Of a DNA stretch of 64,000 nt, positions 11,217 through 23,304 are shown in pieces. Position 1 is the stretch's first letter, and the number at the start of each line of letters is the position of its first letter. The notes beneath the pieces are model-generated. The model ran no database searches, had not been told where the DNA came from, and saw only the letters and a program-made list of their open reading frames with translations. Origin of the DNA: Coleophoma eucalyptorum (lineage: Eukaryota; Ascomycota; Leotiomycetes; Helotiales; Dermateaceae). A program made the translations under genes and the position numbers. The stretch lies in assembly GCA_026120035.1 (NCBI GenBank), contig JALRME010000008.1, forward strand, positions 868,001 to 932,000, written 5' to 3'.

Positions 11217-12106
11217 ATGGTAAATACAGTAGAATTGACAGCTGCCTTGGAAGCATACAAACTGCATATCAAAGAGCATAATCGGAAGGTTTTGGGACTA
11301 GCTGTTCAGTATGTCGAGCGACAGATACCGCCTGAGAACCGCGATTGGACTCATACGAACCCAGATGTAGAAAGGCTTAGAGCCATTGAAGGTTATTACG
11401 GTAGATGATTCCCAGATTACATTCTGGCCCCAGCAGATATTCTCTTAAATTACGACCGGTTAGTCGAAGGTGTTAACCTAGATGGCACCGCACAGCTTGA
11501 GATAGAAGAAGTCGAGTGCAGGAGCCTACAGGACCAATATCTACACGAGTTATAGCAGCTACTCCACCAAAAGTCTTACGAGGATATCGCAGAAAGCATC
11601 GATGTACCGGATGAATTTCGTTGGTTAATCCGCCACACAGATTGTCTTGTTGGTCCTAGAATGTCGGCTTTTTATGAATCAGAACAATTAGCTTTCTTTG
11701 ACGGAATACAGCCTATAATTTCGGATCTAAATGAGAGAGTCCTTAATAAGGACTCTTTTGGAGAAGTCGGTCTTAATTGTGATTGGAAAGTTCATGCTGC
11801 TGGCAGACTAGCGAAGGACCTTCCAAGTTTGCTGGCTTTGTAGTTTACTACAAGAAAGAAGATCTATATGGTGATCCAGATATATGAAGTTGGTCTTGGA
11901 GGTAGGTAGTGCTTGATATGGAAGTTGGAGCCTACATTTTCAACAATATTTTAGCCCTGCTTAAATTCGATAAAAGGCTCCAAGAGGAAGACCTGGATAA
12001 TGTAGATAATCAAGTTATTCGTATATTAGATTAATCAGCTGCTAAGTTACTTGCCATAGTGGACCGAGAAATTGTCTATAGTGCTATACAGAGGGCTTGG
12101 AAATAA
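11217..12106 (+). pseudogene. Decayed gene of unknown family
   Basis: From the ATG at 11217 one frame reads as protein-like sequence well past its first stop. It meets TGA at 11406 and TAG at 11553, resumes in the same frame through 11843, then needs a frame change near 11823 to continue (KFAGFVVYYKKEDLYGDPD), after which more stops (TGA, TAG, TAA) interrupt it to about 12106. The pieces look like an ordinary soluble protein but I recognise no domain. The TAG follows a Leu codon where a CAG/Gln would fit, so a C-to-T change is plausible. At least five nonsense positions make a functional product very unlikely. Confidence 0.55.
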
Positions 12107-13015
12107 AACGACATCGATAGTGCAAGAAAGATTAGAAGGTTTCATAATTTTGATGTAGCCGACTACTATACTATAGACTAAATGTCACTACTATAGTATA
12201 TCTTTCAGGCTTACTCCGAAAGAACAACTTGCTACCTAGGTATTTACTCTTCAATCAGGAATCATAGTCCTTTACTCTCGAATTTCTGCATCTTCTTTAC
12301 TGCTATCAGCTCTTGTCACTTAAATCAGCTCTTGGATTTAAGTAGAAAATATGCTTCTAAAGGCTACTCTTCCTAAATTCCTAATAGTTGCTAGACTAAT
12401 ATCTACTACATTTGTATGCAATTCTTCACTATAGATGGTTCACAGAAGGTCTTTTCAATAATTCGATAGAAATCTAAATTCCTTGCCAAGAACTTACTGT
12501 TGATACGGTCGAAGAACTGAATTGCGGTTTGGTAGGAGCTATTAGTCGAAATAGAATGTTTGCCATAAATGCATGGTTCATGGAAGCTTGAAGATAACTT
12601 TACAATGTAACCAAAACTAATCTGTTGTATTTCAATGTTTAGGCCAGATCAAACACTGCAGAAGTTAGTTGATGGTTGCGCAAGTTACTGCCAGGCAAAG
12701 AGTTAGGAATTACTTCAAGTCTTTCGGTGCACAAAGAATAGGATCAAACGGCACTGTCAGATTTGGCCCCCCCCTGTTTCCTGTTTAGGGAAAGCGCCTA
12801 GTTGAATGGAACCCTTAGGTCGTTGGCTTAACTCACCGGATTAATATTAGACCGTAGGCGGTGTGAAATATATCGCATCGAGTAGAAGGATGGGGTTCGG
12901 TTTAGTGATTAAATTGAATATAGACCATACTCTACTCAAATAACTTCCTACAAGGTGTCGTTTAGAGCAAAATCTCTAGATTATACATCTCCTTACATGA
13001 TCTTGATCTAGAAGC
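12107..13015. other. AT-rich gene-free stretch
   Basis: No coding signal in any frame. It may hold more of the decayed gene or old mobile-element debris, but nothing identifiable remains. A run of seven C lies near 12768. Confidence 0.4.
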
Positions 13016-14852
13016 ATGAGCCTCGGGCCGCAATGTTGGAGCTGCCGATCCCGACGCGTACGCTGTGATTCCTACCAGCCACAATGCAGCAACTGCGTTA
13101 CCAAGAATATTGAATGCCCCGGATACTCGAAAGTTAAGCCACTCCAGTGGAAACAGGGATTCAAGCATGTTAAAGCAAATGATTCAATACCTCGCTCTAG
13201 TTACAGAGGCAAGCGCTGTCAGACATCACCGCCTTCCAAAGAACACATAGCGGCAACCGCAGTTTCATCTGCTTTTGATTCAGTTGGTGGAGGTGATCCT
13301 GAGTCACCACACACAAGAATAATTCTAGAGGCCGTACGGTACTGTAAGTAAGATCACAGGTTTTAAACTATCCCATTCTATACACTGCCCTTACCAACCA
13401 CTTCGCTAGACAATGAAAATATTGCCCCCGACATGGTTCCGGTGGATTCGGCATCCAATTATTACCGTACTTCAGGTTCCAAATGGATGGAAAAGTCACT
13501 TTGCGAACTTTATCTCCAAGTATGCATAGTAGAGACTCATAAAAAATGGAAACGGCTACAGCATCCATCCCACCATGGAACAGACTTACGCCATTTTCAA
13601 CCAGCTACGTTTATCGCAGGTTCTATAGGAAGCCGTTATGACTTATATTACGTCAAGGCCCTTCAAGTTCTTCAAGAAAGGATTAGCCAGCCAGCTTCGC
13701 AACTCAACGCACTTGTTTTAAATGACATACTTATATTCATATTTTGTCAGGTTAGTGACCATCATCCATATAGCTTTAATCTTAGAAATATGTATCTAAA
13801 GGGGGGTTAAAACTTACTTTGAAAGCAAATCCACTAATTAGCGGCATTTATGATAAACTGACACAATACAGCTGCAGCAATCCTCATTCTTCAGCTGGAA
13901 AGTTCATTGGAATGGAGCACAATCCCTCGTCAAATTACTAGGAGGGTATAAAGCACTCGTTAGCCATCATCCTCGTCTAGGCTATATGCAGTACTCTCTT
14001 CTTTGGTACGTTATATTCTATGAAATGTGTAAAGTTATGGTGTATGCTAATGATAGCGATAGCGTTGATGTCTTTGCTGCTACAACAATGCCGTCTACGA
14101 TGCTGATCGAATCAGGCAACAATCAGGCCTTCTACCTCGATGCTTTGCAACATCTTGATCTGGATACCTCTCGGAGCCCGTGTCCTTTTCCACTGGAAAT
14201 ATTACAGGCGATAATCACTATCAATATTCTCAGACTACAGCGAGATTTGCTGCCTCTAAGTGTAGGCGAACTTTTTAGTCAGTTACTTGACTTCAATACA
14301 GCGCTATGGACCACTGGTGTTATAAAACATCGCGTGGCAGCACATACCTCTTCTGACCATGAACTCCACAACATTCTTGAAGGGTATAGGCTTCTTGCAC
14401 AAGTTTTTCAAGCTGCCACCATTTTGTATGGTATTAGAAGCTTAGAATTGGACTTGTCACATATTTTGAGACAAAGGCTTAACACACCCTCCTTATTTGG
14501 AGCCGAGGACCTCCACGATCCTGTGTTCGCGATATATAATCAGTTAATGTCAGATTTACATCACTTGTTCCGGCGAAAAAACTTCGGGGACGTCTTTTGG
14601 AAGTACTGCTTATGGCCCATGGTAATAGCAGGGCAGCAGGCTATTATTCATTTTGATGAAGCAGAATTGTCATTTTTGTGCCAAAACCTTCACGTTATGA
14701 GTTTAGAGCTGGGTGCAGGGAGCATGCAAGACGCCGCACATTTACTTTCTTGTGTGCATGAGAGACAGACACAATTATTGAGCAATGGTTGCGGTGAACA
14801 GCAGCTTAGTTGGGATACCATTTTCGAAAACTCGCCTCTCTTCTTCATATAA
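13016..14852 (+). CDS. Zn2Cys6 transcription factor (Fungal_trans_2 type)
   Basis: Three exons: 13016-13343, 13410-13750, 13872-14852; 549 aa. The N-terminus has the six-cysteine zinc cluster (C7, C10, C17, C24, C27, C34) starting only seven residues in, a layout typical of the Fungal_trans_2 class, followed by a basic linker. The rest is helical with the class's usual middle-domain features (ILEAVRYYNENIAPD, VLNDILIFIFCQ, FFSWKVHWNGAQSLVKLLGG). The first intron (gtaagt/tag) and second (gttagt/cag) both restore phase; the exon 3 acceptor could also be 6 nt later. It stands at the left edge of an amine oxidase/permease/amidohydrolase block and is the likely local regulator, an inference from position. 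Confidence 0.88.
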
Positions 14853-15824
14853 GACTTGAGCTTGACGCTCTTTTATGAATTTTAAATAATGATAGTAATA
14901 TTCAGGGAATTCCAGATTAACATGAGGATTAAGTTTACAGCCTAAGGTTTCATCTTTCATTGACTATCATTAATCACAGCATTCATCATAAAAGTATAAA
15001 AGTATTAATGAACCTTTCAGTCGTTACTCTTATCTCAGCCAGTCTTATCTTCTGGCAGAGCACGTGAGAGCCTTGTACTAGGTACCCTCGTTCTTATAAC
15101 CGGACGTATTTATGCACGATGTGCAACTAGAATCACCCAGCCAGGCTTTGTAGAGATAGTACCGATATCACTGTTGCTTGTAATGTCAATTAACCCACTG
15201 TCTTGGCCACAATTTGTGCCATTTACGGCAAGCGTTGAATAAGCGCGATAGACCATGGGTAAATCTCTTCCCCATGATTAAACGGCAAATGTAACCAGGG
15301 TTGCACGACCGATTGTCATCAGGACGTGGGGTGGAAAAGTCTTGGCCATCAAAATTTCCCTATTCAGCGTAGCGCAGCTGGGATAGTGCCTCCTGCCTGA
15401 GTGATTTCTACATGGGTTAGGAAGTGTTCCACTTCGTTCATTGATAACAGGAGGACATCGTGTGACGGTTCATGATAAATTCATTCTATGTAATCGTATG
15501 CATTCCGGGTATCACTTATCGCTCTCTGATAACACCTGAAGGGCAACTACTATACGGTGTAATGATAGGCGGACCCGATATCCGATCCGAACTTCAGTCA
15601 CCGCTTTCACCTGCCCACATGTCACTTCGAGCAAAACCACCGGCACCGTAACTCGGTTCTAGAGGCGCTACAATAAATCTTCCTTAATCAGATATAAGTT
15701 TGAATGATCTAGAACATAGCCATCGAGCTGATTGCAAATAAATTTTGAAATTGTGCGCTACCTAGTAAATATTTTTTACGGAGCTATCGGGGAATATAGA
15801 TACAAGTTACTATTCTAGTAGCAC
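14853..15824. other. Intergenic region between convergent genes
   Basis: This is the gap between the 3' ends of the regulator and the copper amine oxidase. I found no ORF, RNA gene or repeat of note. A CACGTG lies near 15060. Confidence 0.4.
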
Positions 15825-17952
15825 TTAATTTGAACCTTTGGCTCGGTGAACGAGTACGCTCTCACCGGGCTTACTCTCGTTACTGGGAGGAACCCACAGC
15901 GCTGGGTTGCACTCGAAGAAATTGCTGGCTCGCACCATAACGCTTACCGGTTCAGCTGGCATGATGGGGAAATCCTCCACACGGGGGAAGTGCGTCAGGC
16001 CGAATTGCAAGTAGCAGACAATATCGGTGTTCTCGATATTCTCATCCGCAGCTACCCGATCAATGAGCGTGCTGTTAAACTCGTGGTTGTCCACTTCTGT
16101 TGACTGGCATACGTAGTCGCCGGCTGGGAAGATCTCATAGTCCCGGTAGGGAGTGACCCACAGTGCTTTGCGGGCAAATCCGGCACGGTTCCACACTACG
16201 CTGCCAGGCTTCGCTAGTAATAGGGGGCTCTCTCGGCTGACTATCTTATATCCAACTGGCTTCTTAGCGATGGGATGAAGAACATTTGGATTGGTGATAT
16301 TCCATGTTCGGCTAGTCTCATGGCAGTAATCTTGTGCTCCTTCCTTCGCAGTGCGCAGCGGTGTTTGACGACAGTAAAAGCCATTACCGTAGAAATTTTC
16401 TGGTGATCCAACTTCGGCCTCACTTGCCACTGCATCACATTGGACCACAGTATTGTTAGGACCATCAATTTCGGAGTCGAGACGGAGGGAGAAAATGTGC
16501 TGGTGGTTCTGGGCGGTTACTCGCTCCGCCACCTGCGTGCCGTATCGTCCTGCCTCTTCGGTGGGGTGCAAACAGTAGGTGTTAAGCATACCAGTGAGCT
16601 TGACCTCAAATTGATATGTTCCATCGAGGTGGAAAATGTGATACAGCGCATATTCATAGTTTGCTGCTGTGAGGATTTGCGAAATGATCAACTTGCGGGA
16701 CCGGGCGGAGAAAACTTTTCCATCTCGGAAGTCGGTGTGCTTAAAGAGCAATCCATTATCTTCTTCGTGAATACAAATAGCATTCTCGATCACAGCAGAT
16801 TCACCCTGTGACGTTGAGACAACTCCATCCAAGTATTGGATGGCACCCTTGCAATCACATCCGAGTTTGAGTGAATTGGTCATGAGTCCAGTTCCGTATT
16901 CTCCCACATCAAAAGCATGTTTCTTGTGATGCGGTGCACCCGGCTCGCCATACGGAACAACCATCTCTGCAACACTGATCCTGTTGAACAGAGTTCTCTT
17001 TCGCTTTTGGTAAGGGTCGTCAACGGAAACATCGGAAAGGACAATACCCTCCCGATAATTGAAGCCAATATGCATGCTGAATCCGCACCAGGAAATTATG
17101 TTTCCGTCCATTGTGAAAGAGACACCTTCTGGTTGAGTTATCTCTACTGGCTTAAGGAGATGATGCTTATGTTGGTCGCTGATAAACTCTGGGAGGTAGT
17201 TGTGCTCCTTGATAGGAATGGCCGTTCGTTCTCCGTTCACACGGCGAATATCAACAGCCAAAACCTTTTCCGTTTCGGTATCTACTGTGACACTGAAATC
17301 AAGAGGATGTGCGTATTGGTTGTCGAGCGGCGAGTTGCGATAATATGCTAGGCCTTGCTGAAGGCGGGTTTCAAAACCCCACCTGTCATCAACACCAATT
17401 GCCCAGGCATCAATGAAGAGCCGGGACATATCGGTGATTCCAATCTCTTTGCATGCTTCGATGACAAGGGGATCGGTTCGAGCAATCTTCTCTGGGATAT
17501 CGAGATCTTCTAAGGTCAAGATGGGCATGACATCTTTGAGATGCTTCCACCATTCAACCTTGCCTGTCGTGAGATTGACTAATACTTCTGCAACATTGCA
17601 AGTTCCGGCCTCAAGCACAATGACAAATGCTTTTCGGTCCGGTCGAGGACCCTGTTGATCTCTAAAGGCAACATACTCTTTTTTGAGAGGCTCCCGCAAG
17701 GTGATGGAGTTAAATTTTAATTTTTTTGGTGCAGCATCTTCGCGAACAATTCTAGTGACTCGAGGGATCTCATGAATTGTGAGTTGATCTACGTGATTTC
17801 AGTTAGAATTACACAGGAATCGTGTTGGGTAACTTGTATATGTATTTACCTAGAGGATGGACCGGTTCACTCGAACTCTTTGATGAACAGCAACTACTCG
17901 CTTGAACACGATTGAAGGCCTCGCTAGCAGCGGAGGAGGTATTCGCAACCAT
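15825..17952 (-). CDS. Copper amine oxidase (TPQ type)
   Basis: Two exons: 17952-17850 and 17788-15825; 688 aa, usual for fungal peroxisomal-type enzymes. The 61-nt intron (gtaaat/tag) restores HPLDQLT. The enzyme oxidises primary amines to aldehyde, NH3 and H2O2. The topaquinone precursor tyrosine is in NYEY (Tyr ~412). The catalytic base Asp lies in FDVGEYGTG. Copper ligands fit NHQH (about 463/465) and a third His in GLTHFPRVEDFP. The ATG at 17952 has a good context (A at -3, G at +4); an in-frame ATG at 18015 would add a hydrophobic leader, but I prefer the shorter form. The C-terminus ends GSN, so there is no obvious PTS1 signal. Neighbours suggest use of amines as nitrogen source. Confidence 0.93.
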
Positions 17953-18531
17953 GGTTGTAAAGTAATTGTTCAAGTGTATTTTAAAGAGAAGGATGAAGAT
18001 GAGAAAATCTTCCAACCCAAGAGGCAGACTCAGGACTATTTATTCTTTTTTCCTTCTCAATCGTGTGATCCGTTGTCGACTCAGTTGAGGATTGTCAGAG
18101 AGCAATTCCCGGCTGGACCTACCTAATTCGGCCTAGTCAGGAGGTTTCACTCCACTCTTACGAATTATGTCGGACTAGTATAACAACACGTTGATCGGAG
18201 AGTGAACGGTATTGTATTAATGGTAGAGTACTGTCCTACGTAATTTACCTTCTATCGCCGCCGCTCCAATTGTCTTTCTGTCTCAGTTCTGTACGTTTGC
18301 GATTGGTATTACTAACTAACGCCCCGGCCGCGATTCTGATTACAAGAAAGTATAACTTCGTAAGCGAGGGAAATCCCACGACAGCGCATGAAAACTCCTC
18401 TGCGACATTCCCAGGTTACAAATTGATTTCTCTCCTTGAAAAAAAAAAACCCCCTTATATACAAGACCACCTGATCACACACGCTTTGCAAAATAGAAAT
18501 AAGGAACTGAAAGATTTCCTAGATACTAAGC
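17953..18531. other. Upstream region of amine oxidase / 3' flank of permease
   Basis: Contains the amine oxidase promoter and an A-run near 18440. Short frames are not gene-like. Confidence 0.4.
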
Positions 18532-20689
18532 CTACATGATACCTCTGGGATCGAATTGCAAACTCTGCATCTTTACGTAGTTCCCCGCACCGGCTATCCG
18601 TGAGCGTTTCCCGTAAATGATCATTGGCACCACCAACAAGTTTATTCCCAGCGACAGACATCCCATAGAGGTCACAAAATTGTGGAGGCCAAGGTTGGTG
18701 ATCCAGGGTGTGAGAACGAAAATGGCGATAGTTGAGAAAATGTTGCGCACAAATGCCACCGCAACGAGTGCGTCACCGAGAATCTGTATCAGAGAATCAG
18801 TCATGTGTACCGACCAAAGGATTTCAAAGTTTGATTGATTCAGCAAGATATATCTACTACAGGCTTCACAGACTGTATAAGCCTGAAAAATATTTAAGAG
18901 AGATACTTCAGAGCAAAGGCAATTGGAGCCGCAGTAAAACACCTACCTCTTGATACGAGTCTGACAGGTATGTCAGGGCGTTATCTCCAACTGCAATCAT
19001 TGAAAACCCGAAAAAGGCGGATCCAATGCAAGGAATAATCCATGGCGAGCCCTAAAAGAAATGATCAGTTTCAAATCTCAGAATATCTGTGACCGAAATG
19101 TGCTCGAAGGTAAATAGAAACGCATACCTTCTCAATGCCATAACCATATACAAAGAGTCCTATCGGGGCCAGAAGCGCTGGCAATGCAGTCAAATATAAT
19201 CGCATCTCTGGTTCGTATATGCCCTTATTACGGCGGGTAAAGAACATGATAGACCAATCGTTCAATGGCCCTCCGTATATTGATCCCAAGATACTGCCGA
19301 TGAAGGGAGGTAGGGAGAGAAGGCCAAGTTGCGCGGCATCGAAATTGTAGGGTGCTAAACCAAAATAGTTCGGTTGCATGGTCATCATGATGGAAAACCA
19401 GGTAAGGATTGACCCGTACTGCAATGCTACATAGGCAACAATTGGAAAAGAGTAAATTACAATGAAGGGTTGATAAACATGGCGAAAGAGAGTTTGAGGT
19501 GATCCAGCAGTCGGGGTTAAGAATACTAATCGTTGGCGATAGGAATTCATGGGGATGGCGTAGTTGATGTGGTCGCCAGAATTCTCATTAGTTGGGCCAT
19601 CTACTCCTTCTTCAGTAGGGATATTACCACCCTTTGATCCGAAATTATCCGTTTTATCGTCGGTTGGTGTTTCTGCAGGAGTTCCGACTATAGTTTGGTA
19701 GACAAACTTAGTCTCTTCGTAGAAGAAAATGAAGAGGATCGAGTTGATTCCGATAAAGATTGCACACCACCAGAATACCCATCGCCACCCCTGTGCGGAA
19801 TCGATGTAACCAGCGGCCACTGGTGCAAGAAAAGACTGCCGATGGCGTTAGTAAATATCGTTACTTGCTACACTGGACTACGACTGGGGGTTTACTTACA
19901 CCAATGCTGACCATGAAGAGGTAAATTCCATTCATCGTTGCTCTTTCGTGGACGAAGAACATATCGGTAACCTATACACTGATCAGACCAGATTCTACAA
20001 TATATAATCAGAGTGCAGACATACCGTCATCTGTACCAGGGTCTCGCTGACAGCAGTCGAAAGACCTACGATCAACTGAGACGCAACCATCTCTCCATAT
20101 GTCTTCAGCTTCGCCTGCCAAATAGCCATTCCAAAGGTAATCAGGGTGCTGATGATATATACCGGCCGACGTCCATACTTGAGCGCGAAAGGAATAAAGG
20201 CTATGCAACCAACAGACAATCCAGCTGAGTTTGCCGCATACTGATTGTTCAACTCCTGAGAAGTCATCCCAAGATCTGTCATAAAATTAACCCAGAGGAC
20301 CGGTCCGACACCAAGTCTTTGAAGAACGTGGTTAGAATGTTGTTCTAGTGCATGCATGGATAGCTTGACGTACATGGAGAAGACCATCAAGGCGTAGAAT
20401 GAAATGATGGCATAGTTGACGAACTTCCTTTTTTTTGACCAGTTCTGTCTTGTATGTTAGCTTCTGTATAGAGATGATGAATAGACGCTGCGTACTAATG
20501 GGTCGTTTGGATTATCTGACGGCTTCGGTTTGGGCTGAGTTGAGTCCTGTGCTAGAGGGGAATTGTTAAACGCCTGATCTAGAGATGGCTCAAGCTCCAA
20601 GACCAACCTTCACCAAGGACTATAGTTCCTGGAGCAAATAGAGAACCATCTTCCACAGCTGTGAGAACACTGCCCTCGCCTTCAATCAT
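18532..20689 (-). CDS. Dal5-like MFS permease (anion:cation symporter family)
   Basis: Eight exons: 20689-20614, 20551-20496, 20444-20374, 20316-20025, 19971-19900, 19835-19128, 19051-18947, 18783-18532; 543 aa. All seven introns are 50-165 nt and close in phase. The spliced product has the family's N-terminal DNPNDPLNWSKKRK, the central KYGRRPVYI motif, FFVHERATMNGIY, SFLAPVAAGYI and GWRWVFWW, then a long hydrophilic central loop, SPWIIPCIGSAFFG and YLSDSYQE. It has about 12 TM segments. Relatives import allantoate, vitamins or small organic acids and amides. The 57-nt intron 20317-20373 has no in-frame stop and is called because it restores a normal TM1. The first donor is ambiguous (20613 or a few nt downstream). 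Genomic partners suggest an amine or amide substrate. Confidence 0.88.
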
Positions 20690-21405
20690 TGTATAAAGAA
20701 TCTGGTTGGCAAATTTTGTGAATTAGGAGGGATCTTCTGAGTAGGAATTTGTAATAATAAAGACTCAAAGCTCCCAGATTCAAAATTGATGGGGTAGCGA
20801 CTGGAAATTAAAGGAAGTTCGCAAGTAGGCTCAGTACAGGTACTAGGTTGCTAAGGATGGAACCAGAGCTTGTCAGCTTAATTGGGCTTGTGTCGCTTAA
20901 TGCGTCTGGTTATCTGCTATCTAGAAATCGATTTTATTCACATTGACATGACTTTACATGTCATGGATTAAAGCCTTGTCAGTAAATCTCATTGGAAGAG
21001 ATCCCATGAATTGACGGCAGTTGTTTTGATGCTAGCGGTGGGGCCAACCTCCAGCGCGCAAAGTGCTCCTATTGGATGGTGGAGGGGAGCATGGATGTAG
21101 ACCCAAGACGAAGTTAACCCCCACTTCTATATGTCACCGGGTCCAGGATGTACGAGCGTCAGGCATTGCATATATCGCACCGCGCCTATGCTTATTACAA
21201 AGTAGGCGATCCGCTTGCCAGTTCGATGGCATGTAGCCGAGGCTGTATCTTAAATGTAAATGCGATGGATTAGTTTCTCTTTTTTTCCAATCTCCCATTG
21301 TCTCTCTTATATCTCCTTTTATTCATCCTCGCCTCCATGCTATATACGCATTGTTCCTCTCTCGAACTTTATCCCTCGAGACTTCCGAGCACATCTTCGC
21401 GCAAG
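20690..21405. promoter_or_regulatory. Divergent promoter region, permease / amidohydrolase
   Basis: About 0.7 kb between two start codons transcribed apart. It has a pyrimidine-rich tract before the amidohydrolase start. No specific site is recognised with confidence. Confidence 0.45.
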
Positions 21406-23031
21406 ATGGCCACAGTTTTCCAAAATGGTCGTATCTTCATAACTCCTGAGGATAAACACAGCAAGACATGCGTCTTTGAAACTGCCATGCTGGTAGAAGA
21501 CGGAGTAATCACGCATATTGGTGGCGAGAACGATCTGCCGATTTTGCAGGCCAAGGAGCAGAAGGTTTCCATCATTAACCTGGAAAATCGGATGGTCCTT
21601 CCTGGATTCGTCGACGGGCACATGCACATCCTCATGCACAGCCAGGTGATGGCAAAATTAGACGTAAAGGATTGCAAAAGTCTTGAACAAATTCAAACAA
21701 CCATTAAGGCATATGCTGAGGCAAATCCAACGCTGCCTCGTATCTTAGCTCATGGCTGGCAGCAGTGCTATACAGATGGGGTTGCACTGGCTAGCATGTT
21801 GGACGAGATTGATCCCCGACCGATATTTATTGATGCCTTGGACCTTCATTCTACTTGGTGCAATACTGCGGCATTAAAGGAGCTCGATATCGAGAAGGCA
21901 GATGACCCTGTAGGTGGCCACATCCACAGAGATTCCAGTGGTAAGCCATCAGGTCTTCTCAGTGAAGGTGCGGCAGTTCAGTCATGGCACCATATCGCTA
22001 CGTTGACGACCCTTCAAGAGAAAGTTGAATTGATGAGCAAGGGCCTACAGTCATACTCCGCTCAAGGTTATACCAGTGTGGTAGAGATGGCCATGGATGA
22101 AGATTCGTGGGAAGCACTAGAGGCACTTTGCTCACAAGAGGATGTTCACATGAGTATTGCAGTCCACTGGCTGGTTTCGCCCACGAAAGATGAAGCTATC
22201 GTACGCCAGCGAGTTGATCGTGCTATCACCTTGAAAAAAGAATGTGAGGCACGGGGCAAAACAAGGTACCGCATTGCCGGAATCAAGCTGGTTGCAGATG
22301 GAGTAGTAGATGCTTGTACCGCCCATGTCTCACAGCCCTATTCTGACGGGACCCCGAGTGGAGAATTACAGTGGACACCCGAAATGATGAGGGTGGCGCT
22401 GAAGCACGCAGATGCAGCAGGCCTTCAATGTGCGATTCATGCCATTGGCGATGCAGCTATCAAGCAGACCATTGATGCGCTAGAAAGTTTGGGCAGCGTG
22501 GGGAAGAGACATCGCATTGAGCATCTAGAATTAGCTACGTCAGAGGATGCCAAAAGACTTGGGGCTCTTGGAATCACCGCTTCAGTCCAACCAGTACATT
22601 CCGACCCAGCCATTCTCCGAGCCTGGCCAAAACTAGTTGGGCACCGTTGTGGAGGGGTGTTCCCTTATATGGAGTTTATAAACCACGGTGCGATGTTGGC
22701 TTTTGGCTCCGACTCGCCAACAGCTTCGCATGTTCCGTTCCAAAATCTCTATGTGGCGACGACCAAGTGTTCATCCACTGAGCTGAACTATGTGACGCCA
22801 CCTGGCGTATTCCAGAGTGCTGTCGTACCTCTGGTGACAGCAGTCTGCGCTGCAACTTATGGATCTGCTTACTCATGCTTTGCTGAGAGCTATAGCGGTA
22901 AACTAGCCAAAGGATATCGCGCTGATTTTGCAGTTATAGATATGGAATGGGACCCTAAGAAACTTCTTAAGTCGTGTGTTCATCAGACATGGTATGAAGG
23001 GAATATGGTGTATAATAGTACTAAGCAGTGA
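21406..23031 (+). CDS. YtcJ-type metal-dependent amidohydrolase
   Basis: A single exon of 541 aa. The start is the ATG at 21406 in an excellent context (caagATGGCC); the frame is open upstream to a TTG, which I do not use. The N-terminal metal-site signature is GFVDGHMH, and further expected motifs are GHIHRDSSGKPSGLL, GIKLVADG (family Lys region), CAIHAIGDAA, HRIEHLE and a late AFGSDSP Asp. These match the amidohydrolase-3/YtcJ group (related to N-substituted formamide deformylase), which hydrolyses C-N bonds of amides. No signal peptide is visible, so it is probably cytosolic. It is divergent from a permease and near an amine oxidase: hydrolysis of an imported amide followed by oxidation of the freed amine would be coherent. 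The substrate is unknown. Confidence 0.9.
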   Translation: MATVFQNGRIFITPEDKHSKTCVFETAMLVEDGVITHIGGENDLPILQAKEQKVSIINLENRMVLPGFVDGHMHILMHSQVMAKLDVKDCKSLEQIQTTIKAYAEANPTLPRILAHGWQQCYTDGVALASMLDEIDPRPIFIDALDLHSTWCNTAALKELDIEKADDPVGGHIHRDSSGKPSGLLSEGAAVQSWHHIATLTTLQEKVELMSKGLQSYSAQGYTSVVEMAMDEDSWEALEALCSQEDVHMSIAVHWLVSPTKDEAIVRQRVDRAITLKKECEARGKTRYRIAGIKLVADGVVDACTAHVSQPYSDGTPSGELQWTPEMMRVALKHADAAGLQCAIHAIGDAAIKQTIDALESLGSVGKRHRIEHLELATSEDAKRLGALGITASVQPVHSDPAILRAWPKLVGHRCGGVFPYMEFINHGAMLAFGSDSPTASHVPFQNLYVATTKCSSTELNYVTPPGVFQSAVVPLVTAVCAATYGSAYSCFAESYSGKLAKGYRADFAVIDMEWDPKKLLKSCVHQTWYEGNMVYNSTKQ

Positions 23032-23304
23032 TGGGATTAGTGCTCAAGACCAGGTCCGAAATGAAGAAATGATGGAGACTGTATTTGTACCCAAGGATAC
23101 GGGCAGTAAAGGGGCCCTTCAGATAGAAACCCCCATTTAGCTTAAAACCCAATTCACAAGTTGGAGCAATTCTAGAACGTGACACTGTCTCCAAAGCTAA
23201 GTTCTTCAGTGTCCAGACTGCAAAACAAGATGTCAAAAGTAGAATAATAGCCACAATGGGTTATTCTATAAAAGCAGTAACCTATACTGGCATTCACTTA
23301 TCTA

